This document shows, in pieces, positions 41,070 to 52,908 of a stretch of 64,000 bases of DNA. The stretch is from Drosophila persimilis. Taxonomy: Eukaryota; Arthropoda; Insecta; Diptera; Drosophilidae. The position numbers were made by a program, and so were the translations under genes. Every line of letters starts with the position of its first letter. The first letter of the stretch is position 1. The notes under the pieces are model-generated. The model saw nothing but the letters and a program-made list of their open reading frames with translations, had not been told where the DNA came from and made no database searches. The stretch is from assembly GCF_003286085.1 (NCBI RefSeq), contig NW_020825294.1, positions 434,001 to 498,000 of the forward strand, given 5' to 3'.

Positions 41070-43850
41070 TCCCATACGGTTTCCGCAAAAAAATATGCAA
41101 TAAAATAAGTAAGTTGTCTATATTTCGTATGGAAAAATTATCTCCCTGTCATTATCTTTATAGAATTACTGTTTCGTTTGGGGGAGTGGCCTAACACACT
41201 CGTTGGGGCATGATTTTCCACTCTAATTTGAGGGCAGAAATACCACTTTGTTGGCTTTAGTTATTTTAGATTAATTCACACACAAGTCAGCTGTCGAGTG
41301 AGTATTATTAATGCAAATATTTACTAAAAATGTGTTTGCAGTTGAAATGCTCATAGTAAATGAATGGAAATCAACAATATTGTCATCAGAAATGGATTAA
41401 TTCCCTTAGTTCATTTTCGTTTCTGTGTAGTAGGTGGTGGTCTAGGTGGTGTACATAAAGTGCCTTAGCGCATATGATTCAAGCATAGTTGCACTAAGTT
41501 ACGGCCCTAATAAATGGTTTAAGAGCATTGCAAATAACTAAGTGGAACAGATATTTGAAGTTTTATTTGAAGTGTAACGTACTTCGATCACTGAGTGTAT
41601 TATGACAGAAGCAGAATGCTATGGAACTCTACATATTCATGTGAATAGTTCATGTAAAATCCCTGCGATCATTAGCGCCAATGAGCCATTTCGTATGTAG
41701 ATGATCATGTAGAAGTTGAGACTTACCGTTGTCCCCATGAGATGTTTGCTTTTTATTCATGTTCCTTTTTATCAAATATGACCGCGACAATGTCCTTTTC
41801 AGGACTCAACAATGTCTTTTACATTCCATAGTCGTTTACGTTTTCTTACGTTTTATGTTGCTGGCAACATTAATTTTGTATGGGGCAGACTCATGTGCCG
41901 TGAAATCGAGCAGCACTGTTCCCCAACATGGCGCGGATTGAGCACATTTTGCATACCCTGGGAAATGGATATTATAGAACTGAGAGAATGTTTGTCATCT
42001 AAGGCACCAATAAAGGCCAAAACTGTTCAGTATCTGTTGAAAAGGTATTTCAACGAGATTTTAAAGGTTGTGGTCTTCTTACTTAAACCAAATATGGGTA
42101 TAGGTATATATATATCGATATATTTACAAGACCCTAATCATATGCATTAATACATATGTCTAAAACATAACAATCTAAGATAATTTCTTTATTAATTAAT
42201 TCAACTTACCTTGATATAGGGTAGAGCGGGTAGAGCACTACGAAGTTGCCTTGCCCATTTCGACAATGATAGCGCCCTCCATGAAATCTGAACCTTGAAC
42301 AAAATATGCCTTTGATATATGACTGACATTTGCACTTTTCTTACTGCTATTCTTTTACTTCTTGGTTATGCAAGCTACATTTGAATAATATTCTCACCAT
42401 TTTTAGCAGGATCCTGGGTATGAAGAGAGGACTGCGGCGACGGACGGAGGTGGATAAATAACAATAACCCGGTTGCTTTTAATAATATCCGTGTTGAGGT
42501 GGCGCCTGCTAGAGATACCAGCAGGCGGCGGTTAATACCACCCATTTAGGTCTGGCGGCAGGTAGCGCGGATCCATTATTCCCTTAAATTACACTTAAAT
42601 TGATCGCTTTCATAAATCACTACGATTGACACTTGTCCTAGATGCCAGATCAATCGGATATAACAGGATATCGAAATACTCCAAGGGTTTCATTTAGCAC
42701 ATTTGACCGAATAAGAGAATGCGAGTGTCAGAGATTTGAGAGCTGCGCCGTTATGGATTTAATAACTTAACAGTGACTGTGTATTTGTTTCAATTAGATA
42801 TGCTGTTAAATACCCTATAGAACTTATTGAACACAATCGAACACAATCGAACACGATCGAACACATATCTTAATTGAAATGGCGAATAGTTCCTTATCAT
42901 AATTGTTACGCAGTAGTGACAGAGAGTACAGGTGTAATATCTTATCTTATTGGCGATCGATAGCAAGCATTCACTAGAAATAGATCACTTGGAAATTTCC
43001 ACAGAAAACTAAGGGTAATATATTTGCCTACTAAATATTTCGAAAAATCATCGTACAAGATTTCCTTCCCTTAACCTAGGCAATGTTTCTCCAAAAACCT
43101 GGTGACAGCACTCTTTTTCTCTCTCTCTTTCTGTGCTCTTTGTTAAACAAGCGGGGAAGGAAATAAATATTTCCATGGAATTTAATTAATTAAATTCTAA
43201 AGTGTAATATCTAATGCCTATTTTTGTCCATGTTTCTCTTCTGCCTTTCATTAATATTTTATTTATAGGCTTTTTCCAATCAGTCTTCACTTTGCCTTAA
43301 GGCTGCAGCCGGCTCTTTATGCCGGCAACGTTATTTCTCTCTTATTTATTTTCCTCCCCTTTGTCATGCGCATGTTTTGTGCTCTCTCTGGTTTTATCGC
43401 TATTATCACGCTCTCTGTGTCTCTCACGACAACAAAAATGTAGTGAGAGCCACCACACCTTAACCCATTACGGGCCGCTCCTAAACGGCTCGAACGATTT
43501 TGATGATATTCTGATATGCTTCCTATCCAAACATCTGAAATATAGTCAACTCGTATTACCTATTAGTTATACCTTCAAGGTATATATTAATACAAAAAAA
43601 ATATATATATAGTCTGAGGCTTCTTTTTTTATTTTTATAATTTTTGACAATAAAAAATAAAAACAAACAAAAATGGAAAATTAAAATTTTCCAGAAAAAT
43701 TCCTTACATTATTATCATAAAGAAATATATATTTCCGCCAAAAGATTTGCTTTGCCCACTGTGCATTGGCTCTAAATGGGTTAATCGGATATACTTTGAA
43801 ACAAAACTGCTCGCTCTCTTCTTGGGTCAGAATTTCGCGCCATTCATTCT
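41070..43850. other. Intergenic region with short repeats and an unassigned open frame
   Basis: 2.8 kb with no gene I can support. An ATG frame at 41812-42150 (112 codons, several Cys, no biased codon use) and an overlapping one at 41759-41941 have no splice or family support. A 10-bp tandem (ACACAATCGA) lies at 42829-42865. A perfect 8-bp-stem hairpin (CGCCTGCT...AGCAGGCG) lies at about 42503-42527. CT-rich tracts occur near 43110-43140 and 43380-43430. Confidence 0.5.
42829..42865. repeat. Short tandem repeat, 10-bp unit
   Basis: Three to four copies of GAACACAATC with one substitution (GAACACGATC). Confidence 0.85.
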
Positions 43851-43858
43851 CTTTCGTC

Positions 43859-44092
43859 AGTTTCAACGCGCGAGATTCCGGCCCGTGAGCGTCAGCGGGT
43901 AGAAAATAATATTAATTAAATATATTAAGTGCCTCGATTAATACAAATCGCATGGATGACAGGCCAAGCAATTAGATTGAAAACCGAAAAACGTGAGTGC
44001 CATCAAAAGCAGCGGAGCGAACGAGTCCAAAAAGGACTGGAAGCGTCGTCCTGCGCGGGGCAAGCATGTGAGAGGATGTGCAAAAAATCAAT
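43859..44092 (+). other. Possible 5' non-coding exon, perhaps of C1GalTA
   Basis: A TCAGTTT initiator-like motif at 43857-43863 is followed by GC-richer sequence and ends at a donor, CAATTT|GTAAGT, near 44092. The next plus-strand coding gene starts at 50211, so this could be the first exon of a gene with a 6-kb intron. The assignment is inferred from position and strand only. Confidence 0.3.
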
Positions 44093-46671
44093 TTGTAAGT
44101 AACGGCGACTGGTGCAGCAACAAAATCTCAATTAAAATGTACCTGAAATGATATTGGTGCAAAATGTGAAACCATTTTGTCAGCATAAAATTTCGGCTAA
44201 ACATAAACCAGCGCGCGTTTTTAGTGTGTCAAAACAAAAGCAAAAAGGCAGAAATATGTACATATACATATATACACAAAAGTGCAGCCAAAAAGAGGGC
44301 AAAAGGTAAAAGCAACAACAATTTTGCATTCAGAGTAGCCGAAAAGTGAACAAACGGTAATAAAAATGTGAGATTCCAATTGGAATGCAAGTGAGCGCAC
44401 GAAAAAGGAAGAGGGGACGACGTAGTAACGTTACCCTGCATTGAACTATGAGCACATCTACTCTATGATGGGACTTGTTTTTTGTGCTTTAATTTTAATT
44501 TTTTGTAGTGCATTGGTAAAAATAAGTGCATCTCCTTGTAGTGCAGTGTAACTTGGCGAACTTTTGTTGGAAATATAGTTTGTGCAACAGGTTGCAAATA
44601 AAATATTATTAATTTAAGCCAACCATCTGTTGCTTATATGCTCTATGCAGCTGCATCGATGCTCATAAGTGCTCGACGTAACTCAATAAACACAATCAAA
44701 TCAAAAATAATCTGTCTAGGGTATTCCATATTCGTTAGGCTCTTGTGTCTGTCTAGTTTTTGTTATTTTTAATACGCTGTCCGTCATTCCCGCAAACAGC
44801 TGCCCTTTGCATCTCTCTTTCTCTCTCTGTCGCTCTGCAGTTGTCATTTCCGTTATGCGTTTTGTCTGCTCGCACCGCTGCCGGTGCTCCCTCCCCCATA
44901 AGTTCCCCTCGGTGACCATTCCAGGGGTGATTTGCCTTCGGCAGAGAAATGCATTTATTTTAATTTATTTGTGGTTCGCATGTGCTACTCGTACCGGGGG
45001 CGTACGAGCTCTCTCTCAGTCCCACTTCGACTCTCTCTTTCAATTGCTGCACATGTGATTGTCTGACGCCTCTCCGATTAAGTGCTGTTTGTGCCTTGTT
45101 CCCATCATATTTGGACGGCACCCCATGCGGAGGACGGGGGAGTGAGGCTGCAGTACGATTGCAGTGGCGCAGAAGCTGGCACGGCACTGATAAGCGAGCA
45201 TCTCTCTCTCAATAATTCTGCGCTTGTTGTTGCCTGTTGCTTGATGTAGCCAAGGGCATACTGGGTCTCTTGGAACTTCGCACTGCCAGAGCTGACTCTC
45301 TGGGTGGAAGGTAATTACTACCATTAATAGGTATTTACTGCAACGTCGCATAGCGTTTGCGCAACACACATGCCCCATGCAATGCAAATACCTATCATTC
45401 AAAAGGCGGAAGAGCGATAACAGAAAAAGCAAAGCCCCAGAATTGTAGTTCATCAGCACTGAAGCTGTGTACGAGGGTGTCGTATGTTCCGTACACTGTA
45501 TTAATCCACATCATTCCCCCCTGTTCCGCTGACGTAGCCCCAATTATTATCCAATTAAATTCGCACTTGAACATGTTAGCTAAGCGCCTGATTTGACTCG
45601 GAGCAATCCCCCATGCCAATAGTTCATCGCAATCTCAAGTGCCACGACTGCAATTGCCTCTTGAGGCACGAGAGGGTGTCCGATAGTATGTTTATTTCAA
45701 GATTAAACATATGTATAGAACCGCATCGGAGGCGACAAGAGAACGCACATAAATGTGCTGTTGTCTAGGTCATTGGGCTACTTTGTCAAAATACTCGAAA
45801 ATTCATAACCTCTGACCCAATTCTGATTTCCCCCCAAGAGAGTTTAAACAACAGAACAGACACACCATCTAAAAGAATATCTTAATCGTTGGCAATAGAT
45901 ACAAACAACATTTCTGTCAATAATTCATTTAGAGAACCCCAAATCCAATCAATGTCCAGTTCCATTCTTTGTCACTGCTCTTGTCATCGTGACTAACATG
46001 ATAAAGACACGATCCATCATTATATAGACATTACACAACTGGTTTCTATGATCAGCTAAACAAGCAATCATTAATTATAACAGTCTTTTGAAGAAATAAC
46101 TTTTCAGCTAGATTTGCGAAACATGTAATTGAATAGATGACTAATCTACCCGGTACTTGAAAGGGTATGTTGGGCTTCTGCTTTCAAGTAGATATCCTTA
46201 TTGTTTATTTATATAAAAATTTTCGGAATCCCACAATCTCTATTCCCCAAACTAGTCATCGACATTAATGAAATTTTCCCTAATGATGGAACCGAAAGTT
46301 AGTCCAGAAACGGATGCATGCCGGCCATATTTCTTTTTGTCGCTCGATAACCACACGAGTAGCCCCCCGCTGAAAGCCACAGTTCCACATTGATAACCAG
46401 CAACACATTGTATTGTATATATATTTTTTTATTTTATCTGCAAGCAAAACAATTGAAAGTGAAGTTACATAAAACCGACCACTACACAAAACATTTTCAT
46501 TTAAAATACTCATATGTTATGCTCCCAAAACAAAAAGAACCAAAAAAACCAGCAAAAATAACAGAATTGAATTGAAACTTGAGCGGAATCGTGGAGCGTG
46601 GCTGATTTTATTGCCCCAAGAGGAACGGCGGCGGCCAAACAAAACAATTAAACAATTGGTTTGGGTTCTCG

Positions 46672-46693
46672 TTTGCCCGTTTGCCCGTTTGCC
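46672..46693. repeat. TTTGCCCG tandem repeat
   Basis: Nearly three copies of an 8-bp unit. Confidence 0.8.
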
Positions 46694-47698
46694 GATTGCG
46701 GTTCTATTCGGTTCGGGTTTGGTGTTCAGGTTACGGGTTTGGTTATGAGCTTCGGTGCGGTGTAAACTGTCACGATAGAGTGGTCAGAGGGCAAGCGCCA
46801 AAAGCGAATCTATTAAACGAAATGACATAATAATATATCCATTTTCACTAAACACTCAGCCAACATCTGCCTTAAACTATGTTTATAAAGAGATTAATTG
46901 AAGAATGTTCCTTTAATTTTTTTGGAATAGCTGTGCAGGGTATCTTAAAAGATAAAAAGACTTTTTACAGCTTTTCACTAAGATCCCTTCTTTGTAGTTT
47001 TTTCACATCTCTATATATTTCTTAAGCTTTTCCATAAAGTGATTTAAGAAAAATCGTATTATAAATGATATTAGATAATGTTAAGTGCGCTCATAAAAAC
47101 CTTTATATTCCAATAAAAATTTAATCCACTATAAACATTTTATCTATCCCCCTGCAGACACAAATTTGCTAAATAAATTGTCAATGATAACACCCCGTGT
47201 TGGTATAATTGTGTGTGCATAAAAAATATTTGATAAATAATATATGTATGTACATGGTCAATGAAAGAAAGAAGTTCCAGTTGTATAAATTATAGGCACG
47301 TTGTCAAATGAGTTCATATTCGTGATTTGAAAATAGATAATTACATAATTTTCCCCTTTTTTTGCTGCCAATTTTCAATTGGAAGCTACTGCACTTATGG
47401 CGGAGTAGATTCTAAAATTAGATACAATATATAGTATTTAAAAGGCGCGGCAGGCCTCCTTCGTCTGGTATCTAGAGATGACAGGCAAATTTTGTTACGG
47501 TGTTAAATTGCGTTTAATTGCTGGAAATGCATTTGCTGGAATGGAACTCGAAGTGGAACTGCAGGTCCGCTGGCATATGGTACATGCCTAAATTTTGCAA
47601 TTAATTCATTTGCAATTACAATTTCAATTGAGAACTGGAGGCATCAACGGAGGTCGGGGTGAGCATTGGGGCACCACCCACATTCTGCCATTGAATTC

Positions 47699-47718
47699 AC
47701 ACACACACACACACACAC
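47699..47718. repeat. CA microsatellite
   Basis: About ten CA units, in the likely 3' flank of the minus-strand gene ending at 47796. Confidence 0.9.
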
Positions 47719-47795
47719 AAACACATTCAACGAGACACAGGCACAAATTGAAATAATTTCTGCTCGGATGCGGTTCCATGGATGGCCTTTTAGGC

Positions 47796-48447
47796 TCAGG
47801 GTCCAAATCCTTGACCTGCTTCCTGGCCCTCCTCCACCTCCACTCGTATATGCGGGTATCTGAAACTATCAAAGTTATCGATCCGCAGCGGAACGGACAC
47901 TAGTTTGGCCAATCCAAAGAATACCACCAGACCAATCAGAACTGTCAGAATCAGTTGTCCCAGGGCCACTGAAATATATTTATATGTATATAGTATGAAA
48001 ACTAAAGCTAATTTATGGGTTTACTTATCGGAAGAACTTCCTTACCTTTGCTGGAGAGCCACGGCAGCTGAATTTTAGATGATATCATTTCACTATGGCA
48101 TCCGCATTGGAAATGAGCATTAAGACCTTTTTGGAATTCGAGTTGATTCAAACGACACTCGAGTTTAGTGTAGAGCAGGCAGCTGTTCAAACAAAAATTA
48201 CGTGTATGATCTATTGAGCTAAACCGATCTTACAGTGGTGTCTGGGAATAAAGTGGAAGCTGCTGGAAGATGTTGAATAGTGCCAGACAGAAGTATAGAC
48301 GCGTTACAGGTGTAAAATGTGTGAGTGAATTCCTTCTCCCAGTAAATAGATCTCTGCAGAACCAATAAGTTACGCCTATAAAGAATAGCCTTGAACAAAC
48401 TATATTGCTGAAGTTTTTGAGGGCAAGTTTCGTTTGGCAATCTATAC
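47796..48447 (-). CDS. Small membrane-protein gene, frame not fully resolved (gene or young pseudogene)
   Basis: Three exons are visible: 48447-48234, 48182-48046 and 47968-47796. All are bounded by good signals (TGTTTAG acceptor, CACT|GTAAGA; GAACAG, AAAG|GTAAGG; TTTCAG). Exons 3 and 4 join cleanly: a Cys-containing loop (CLLYTKLECRLNQLEF...HFQCGCHSEM), then one membrane segment (LGQLILTVLIGLVVFFGLAKL) and a charged tail ending GQGFGP. The exon before them is open in two frames. The one with better protein character (YRLPNETCPQKLQQYSLF, with NET and NAS glycosylation sites) does not join in phase; the one that joins (IDCQTKLALKNF) looks less natural. A possible first exon, 48760-48690, fits the non-joining frame. 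Either a one-base change broke the gene or my splice site is wrong. The family was not recognised. Confidence 0.55.
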
Positions 48448-48760
48448 CTAAACAGGAAACAGACCAAGTGTATTTCAATTGATAAAAACCAATTCCCAAA
48501 AATTGATTTGGTTAATAGATTCGTAATCGAATAGTATTAGACAACTTTGGCTTGCCGGCAAATCTTGACCCACAAAATGTGATTGGAAAATAGAACCATC
48601 AAACGTTATCGTTATGCATACTGCGTGCCAAACCTTATAATGATAAAGTGTAAATATAAAATAACGATAACGCTTAAGTAGTGGCTCACTGATAAGTCCC
48701 CGCCCCAGGCCCCAGGCCCAAGCCCAGGCCAAACCGCATACGCAGACCCATGTGATTCAT

Positions 48761-50210
48761 CCAAAACAAAATCAATTAGTTTAATGACCAAACCATATAA
48801 TATTATCGCGTTTTGGAAAAGGCACCACAAGACGGTTGCCGAACAGAGTGTGTCTGCTTTTTCCTGCTGATAAAACTTACATTACGGAGCGGCAAAAGAG
48901 AAAAAAATTCGTAAAAAGTGCAGTGGCATTTTGCTTAAAACTCCCTCTCATTCAATTCTCCGGTTGCATTCTTAAATGAAACGTTTCCTTGTCTGGCTCT
49001 TGAGCTGCTTTCACATCAGCTATACAAATCTTAAATTTTGAAGCGCTTAAGAGTTTATTAAGATTTCTTGTTACAGCTGTTTTTGGCACAGCTGAAATTG
49101 TTAAAACAAAATAAAGTGCGAACAAAAGTGGTTACATTTCTTCCTATAAATTGTCAGGCATCGAAGTGAAATTCAAGAAGTATCCAAAAGATATCCCTAG
49201 TAAACAGCAGATACTCAAAGGTGCAGCAAGTGTTATACAGAAATTTCTCCTCAGACTAATAAAGTGCACAAGAAAAATTCAAGAGATCGCTAATCTAATG
49301 TAATGATACAAATAATTGGTGTTTGATTTTAATTAAAAGTAGCCCCATCATATTTAGCGTCACGAAACACCTACAGTGCTTGCAGATAAATATTATTTAT
49401 GAATACCTAAATGAAACCCAACGAAACCTTAAAAAAAGGCCGACACCACACCTCTAAAAGTATTTCTCATTCAAGTGTCAAAAGTGTAATTGGCTTTGTT
49501 CGGAATTTGCTTAGGAAAAACTCAAACATAATGAATGTTTAGATAATTTCTGACGTTGTTTTGTTGTCTTTAAGTCTTATGACCCCAACTCGAAATTAGA
49601 CAAATTTGCTGCAAATACTTTTGGCCATTCCATCGTTAAAGATGTTTACAAAGATTTCGCTCGCTCATTCACAAATACATCCATAGATAGTCCATATGTG
49701 TATCTATCTTTGAGTAAAGGCCAAAAAAAAATCAGCTGAAATTCCAGCTATCTGGAGAGGAAAACAGCGAAACGTGCATAGTTGAAATGAAACTGCAAAT
49801 AAAAATGTAAAAAAATAAAAGTAAATAAAACTAAAATGTTTTATGAAATAAATATTTATCAAGCAGACGCGTGAATGCAATGAGCGACTCTCTGCGAAGA
49901 ATTGTCACGTTTTTGCATGAGATTAACACAGTCTCAGAACGATGGAAAACCGAAAAAAGCCACAGCCAGTACAATATTCAGATAAATGACACTTGTTAAT
50001 GAGCGACAGACGAGTGCAGAGTGCAGATGCCTCATAGTTCGGGGTTTCAATCTCTATATACACATGTTTCTATAAAGCAGATCTTGTATTGCAGAAGATG
50101 TAAGATAAAACCAAAGGGGAAATAAATCAACCAAAGAAGAAAGTACCCCAAAAGTGGATTAACAAGAGATCCACCACTACCCCCGAACCGAATCCCAAAA
50201 CTAAAGCCAA
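48761..50210. other. Non-coding region upstream of C1GalTA
   Basis: About 1.45 kb, AT-rich. It should contain the promoter side of the minus-strand gene and 5' UTR or intron of C1GalTA. No coding signal was seen. Sequence just upstream of the ATG (CTAAAGCCAAATG) fits the fly translation-start context. Confidence 0.5.
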
Positions 50211-51501
50211 ATGACTGCCAATAGTCTGCTAGGACGATCCATACTAAATGAAGGTGAGTTCTTAAACTATTGTTTTTGTATCCATAACTAATCCTTTCAT
50301 CTGTCCCGTAGGACGTTCAAATAAACGATCTTTTGTCTCGCTGATTGTGGGCCTCATCGTGGGCTTCTGTCTGGCCGAGCTTTTCGTGTACTCCACGCCG
50401 GAACGTGGCGAGTTTATGCCCTACGATGGTCACCGGCATGGCGATGTCAACGATGCCCATCACAGTCATGATATGATGGAGCTGCAGGGACCGGAGCAGG
50501 ATGTGGGCACCCATGAACATGCTCATGAGAATGCCACCATTGCGGAGAAGCTGTACAGCGAGGTGCGGGTACTGTGCTGGATCATGACCAATCCGACGAA
50601 CCACCAGAAGAAGGCGCGGCACGTGAAGCGCACGTGGGGGAAACGCTGCAATAAGCTGATCTTTATGAGCTCCGCCAAGGATGAGGAGCTGGAGGCTGTC
50701 GCTCTGCCCATAGGCGAGGGCCGGAACAACTTGTGGGGCAAGACAAAGGAGGCGTACAAGTACATCTATGAGCACCACATCAACGACGCCGACTGGTTCC
50801 TGAAGGCCGACGACGACACCTACACGATAGTCGAGAATATGCGCTATATGCTGTATCCGTACAACCCCGAGACCCCTGTCTATTTTGGCTGCAAGTTCAA
50901 GCCGTATGTAAAGCAGGGGTACATGTCCGGTGGCGCCGGCTATGTCCTCAGTCGCGAGGCAGTGCGTCGCTTCGTCGAGAAGGCCCTACCCGATCCCAAA
51001 TTGTGCAAGCAAGATAACACCGGTGCTGAGGATGTAGAAATAGGCAAGTGTCTGGAGAATGTCAAGGTGCTGGCAGGAGACTCCCGCGATGCCAATGGAC
51101 GGGGACGGTTCTTTCCTTTTGTTCCCGAGCACCATTTGATACCAGCGCACACAGAGAAGAAATTTTGGTACTGGCAGTACATCTACTACAAAACCGACGA
51201 GGCTGGTTTCTGAACCCTATTCGAATATTTATAGATTCCTAATGTGTTTCCACTCTTTTAGGGCTTGGATTGCTGCTCGGACAATGCCATATCCTTTCAC
51301 TACGTCTCGCCAAATCAAATGTATGTCCTGGACTATCTGATTTACCATTTGCGGCCCTATGGAATCATCAATGCACCCGAAGCTCTGCCCGCAAAGCTGG
51401 GTGTGGGAGAGGTTATGCCAGCTCCAAAAGAGCCAGTGACTGAAACGTCCAGCGAGAAGGTGTCAAAACGATCCGCGGAAACTGAGACCAAGACACAGTA
51501 A
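50211..51501 (+). CDS. C1GalTA: Core 1 beta-1,3-galactosyltransferase (glycoprotein-N-acetylgalactosamine 3-beta-galactosyltransferase)
   Basis: Three exons, 50211-50253, 50312-51201 and 51262-51501, give 1173 nt and 390 aa, the expected length. The enzyme adds galactose from UDP-Gal to Tn antigen (GalNAc-Ser/Thr), making the core 1 O-glycan in the Golgi. A short cytosolic tail precedes a type II anchor ([20 protein letters not shown], about 22-41), then a His/Asp-rich stem. Catalytic motifs: [37 protein letters not shown] with the metal-binding DDD at 181-183, [18 protein letters not shown], and [11 protein letters not shown]. Exon 3 begins [14 protein letters not shown], the family's conserved CC block. 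The second intron (60 nt) starts GC (GAG|GCTGGT) rather than GT. Without splicing the frame ends after ...KTDEAGF and loses the CC block. C1GalTA is the main core 1 enzyme in D. melanogaster. Confidence 0.94.
51202..51261 (+). other. C1GalTA: Non-canonical GC-AG intron in C1GalTA
   Basis: The frame needs exon 2 to end with ...KTDE at 51201 and exon 3 to start GLDCC at 51262 after TTTTAG. The first two intron bases are then GC. The nearest GT (GCTG|GTTTCT) would shift the frame and destroy the conserved block. Confidence 0.7.
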
Positions 51502-51977
51502 ATGATGAGAGGATAGGATGGCCCGCCCCCTGGATGTAGATATATATCTGTTGTATATAACTCTAAGCTATGCTAGCATTGCCATTACCATATCCATTTC
51601 CATTTAGTCTACAAGTAGATTTGCCCTTCGCCTTAGTTAAATTTTCCCTTGCGTTTCCAATTGTACAAAATACCAAAATTATATATAATTAGCTATTATT
51701 TAGAGTCTGTTACTTTAGTTTCTAACTAAGTGTACTTTATATATTATATATATATTTGCGGAGCTATTCTTCTTCACTTAGTTATAATTCGATATGATAT
51801 CGCGGTTTGTGCCTAAATAATATTGCGATATTACGGTATTTCTCTTTGTTGTTTTGAAGATAAGGCCAAAAAACGACTATTTAGTTATATATTTCGATAT
51901 ATTACAATATCTTTCTTGTGATTGAGAGGCATTACGTATTACCATTTACAGTCTACTACTAGTTATAAATAATATTT

Positions 51978-51983
51978 AATAAA
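51978..51983 (+). terminator. C1GalTA: Poly(A) signal of C1GalTA
   Basis: AATAAA about 480 nt after the stop at 51501, in an AT-rich 3' UTR. Confidence 0.5.
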
Positions 51984-52104
51984 ACGATATTGTATTAACA
52001 GAATATTGCATTTATTAAAATCTACATTTTATTCAAATACAAAAGGCACTCAAAGCACCATCTGTTGTTGCTCTCCGGACAATTAAATTGGTTGTGAACT
52101 TAGC

Positions 52105-52260
52105 TAAAAAGCAGTGTCAGCCGTCAACCAAGCAGTTTCGCCCTGCTATAAGCAGTGAACCAAGCAGTTTTATACCATTTACCAAGCAATGCAGTAAGCA
52201 GTTTTAAGCTGTTTTCAGCATTCCAACAAGCAGGATGGCCAAGCTGTGCAGAGCAGTTTT
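52105..52260. repeat. Irregular AAGCAG-rich repeat cluster
   Basis: Seven AAGCAG/AAGCAA copies (starting near 52108, 52130, 52149, 52161, 52183, 52196 and 52228), three of them in the longer form ACCAAGCA. Spacing is 12-32 bp. It looks like a degraded minisatellite or a cluster of binding sites. Confidence 0.65.
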
Positions 52261-52663
52261 TTTGAATATACTTAGAATTGTAATAAATTTTTAATTTTAT
52301 TTCAATATATGTATGTACATGTCTTGATTTTTTTATTATTCAATTTTTTCAGCTAAATTTAACCTGATTTCAATCAATTTCCCAAAAAATGGCTAACTTT
52401 TCAACCTAGGCCAGTAAGGCCAGTTAGGCCAAGGCCTAAATACTTGGACAACAATAAAACTGTCAAAACGTCAACCATTAAGCCGGAAATGTCAGCTTTC
52501 TGGACCACAAAGCGCGGTGCGGAACCCTATTTAATTGATTCGTGCTAAGTCGGCGCTGGCAGTCGCCTCACAGAGCCGGAAGACATTTTTGTAAGCCTCC
52601 CCCTTTTTCGTTGTGTAATCTTTGTATAAATAAATCTAACTAATACATATACATATATTTCAG

Positions 52664-52832
52664 GCAGCATTAACATTACCGCACACAAATCTTGTCCATC
52701 TATTATGCAAAATCCGCTTGCTGTGCGCACCCGGGAATTATTTATGCGACATTTTGTAACCGAAGAGGATATTTGGCTGCTGTTGATTTTCGCCTATTCC
52801 TAATTGTGTATTGGAATGCATTTTCCTATGGC
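52664..52832 (+). other. Possible 5' non-coding exon
   Basis: Bounded by ATATTTCAG and GGCG|GTATGC. It contains a 32-codon ATG frame starting MQNPLAVRTRELFMRHF that stops inside the exon. No frame continues from here into the next candidate exon, so it looks like 5' UTR. A candidate upstream exon may end at a donor (TTT|GTAAGC) near 52590. Confidence 0.35.
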
Positions 52833-52908
52833 GGTATGCAATTAAAATTGTTTAATCTTTTTGCACTAATTTGATTATTGATGCACGTAATTTGTTGCTA
52901 CTTCTGCA

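Larger units (their letters stand above)
44093..47795. other. Non-coding region
   Basis: 3.7 kb with no gene recognised. Features seen: ATATACATATATACA near 44258, a 10-bp-stem hairpin (TACTTGAAAG 46154-46163 / CTTTCAAGTA 46181-46190), a TTTGCCCG tandem at about 46672-46693, and a CA microsatellite at 47699-47718. Confidence 0.5.

Noticed and set aside
42230-42300. GGTAGAGCGGGTAGAGCACTACGAAG stretch as a transposon end
   Set aside because: It contains a short local repeat (GTAGAGC) but no match to an element I can name and no terminal structure.
50812-51213. C1GalTA ending at 51213 as a single-exon C terminus (KTDEAGF)
   Set aside because: It would lose the conserved [14 protein letters not shown] block that sits in frame after a good acceptor 60 nt downstream. 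Kept only as an intron-retention possibility.
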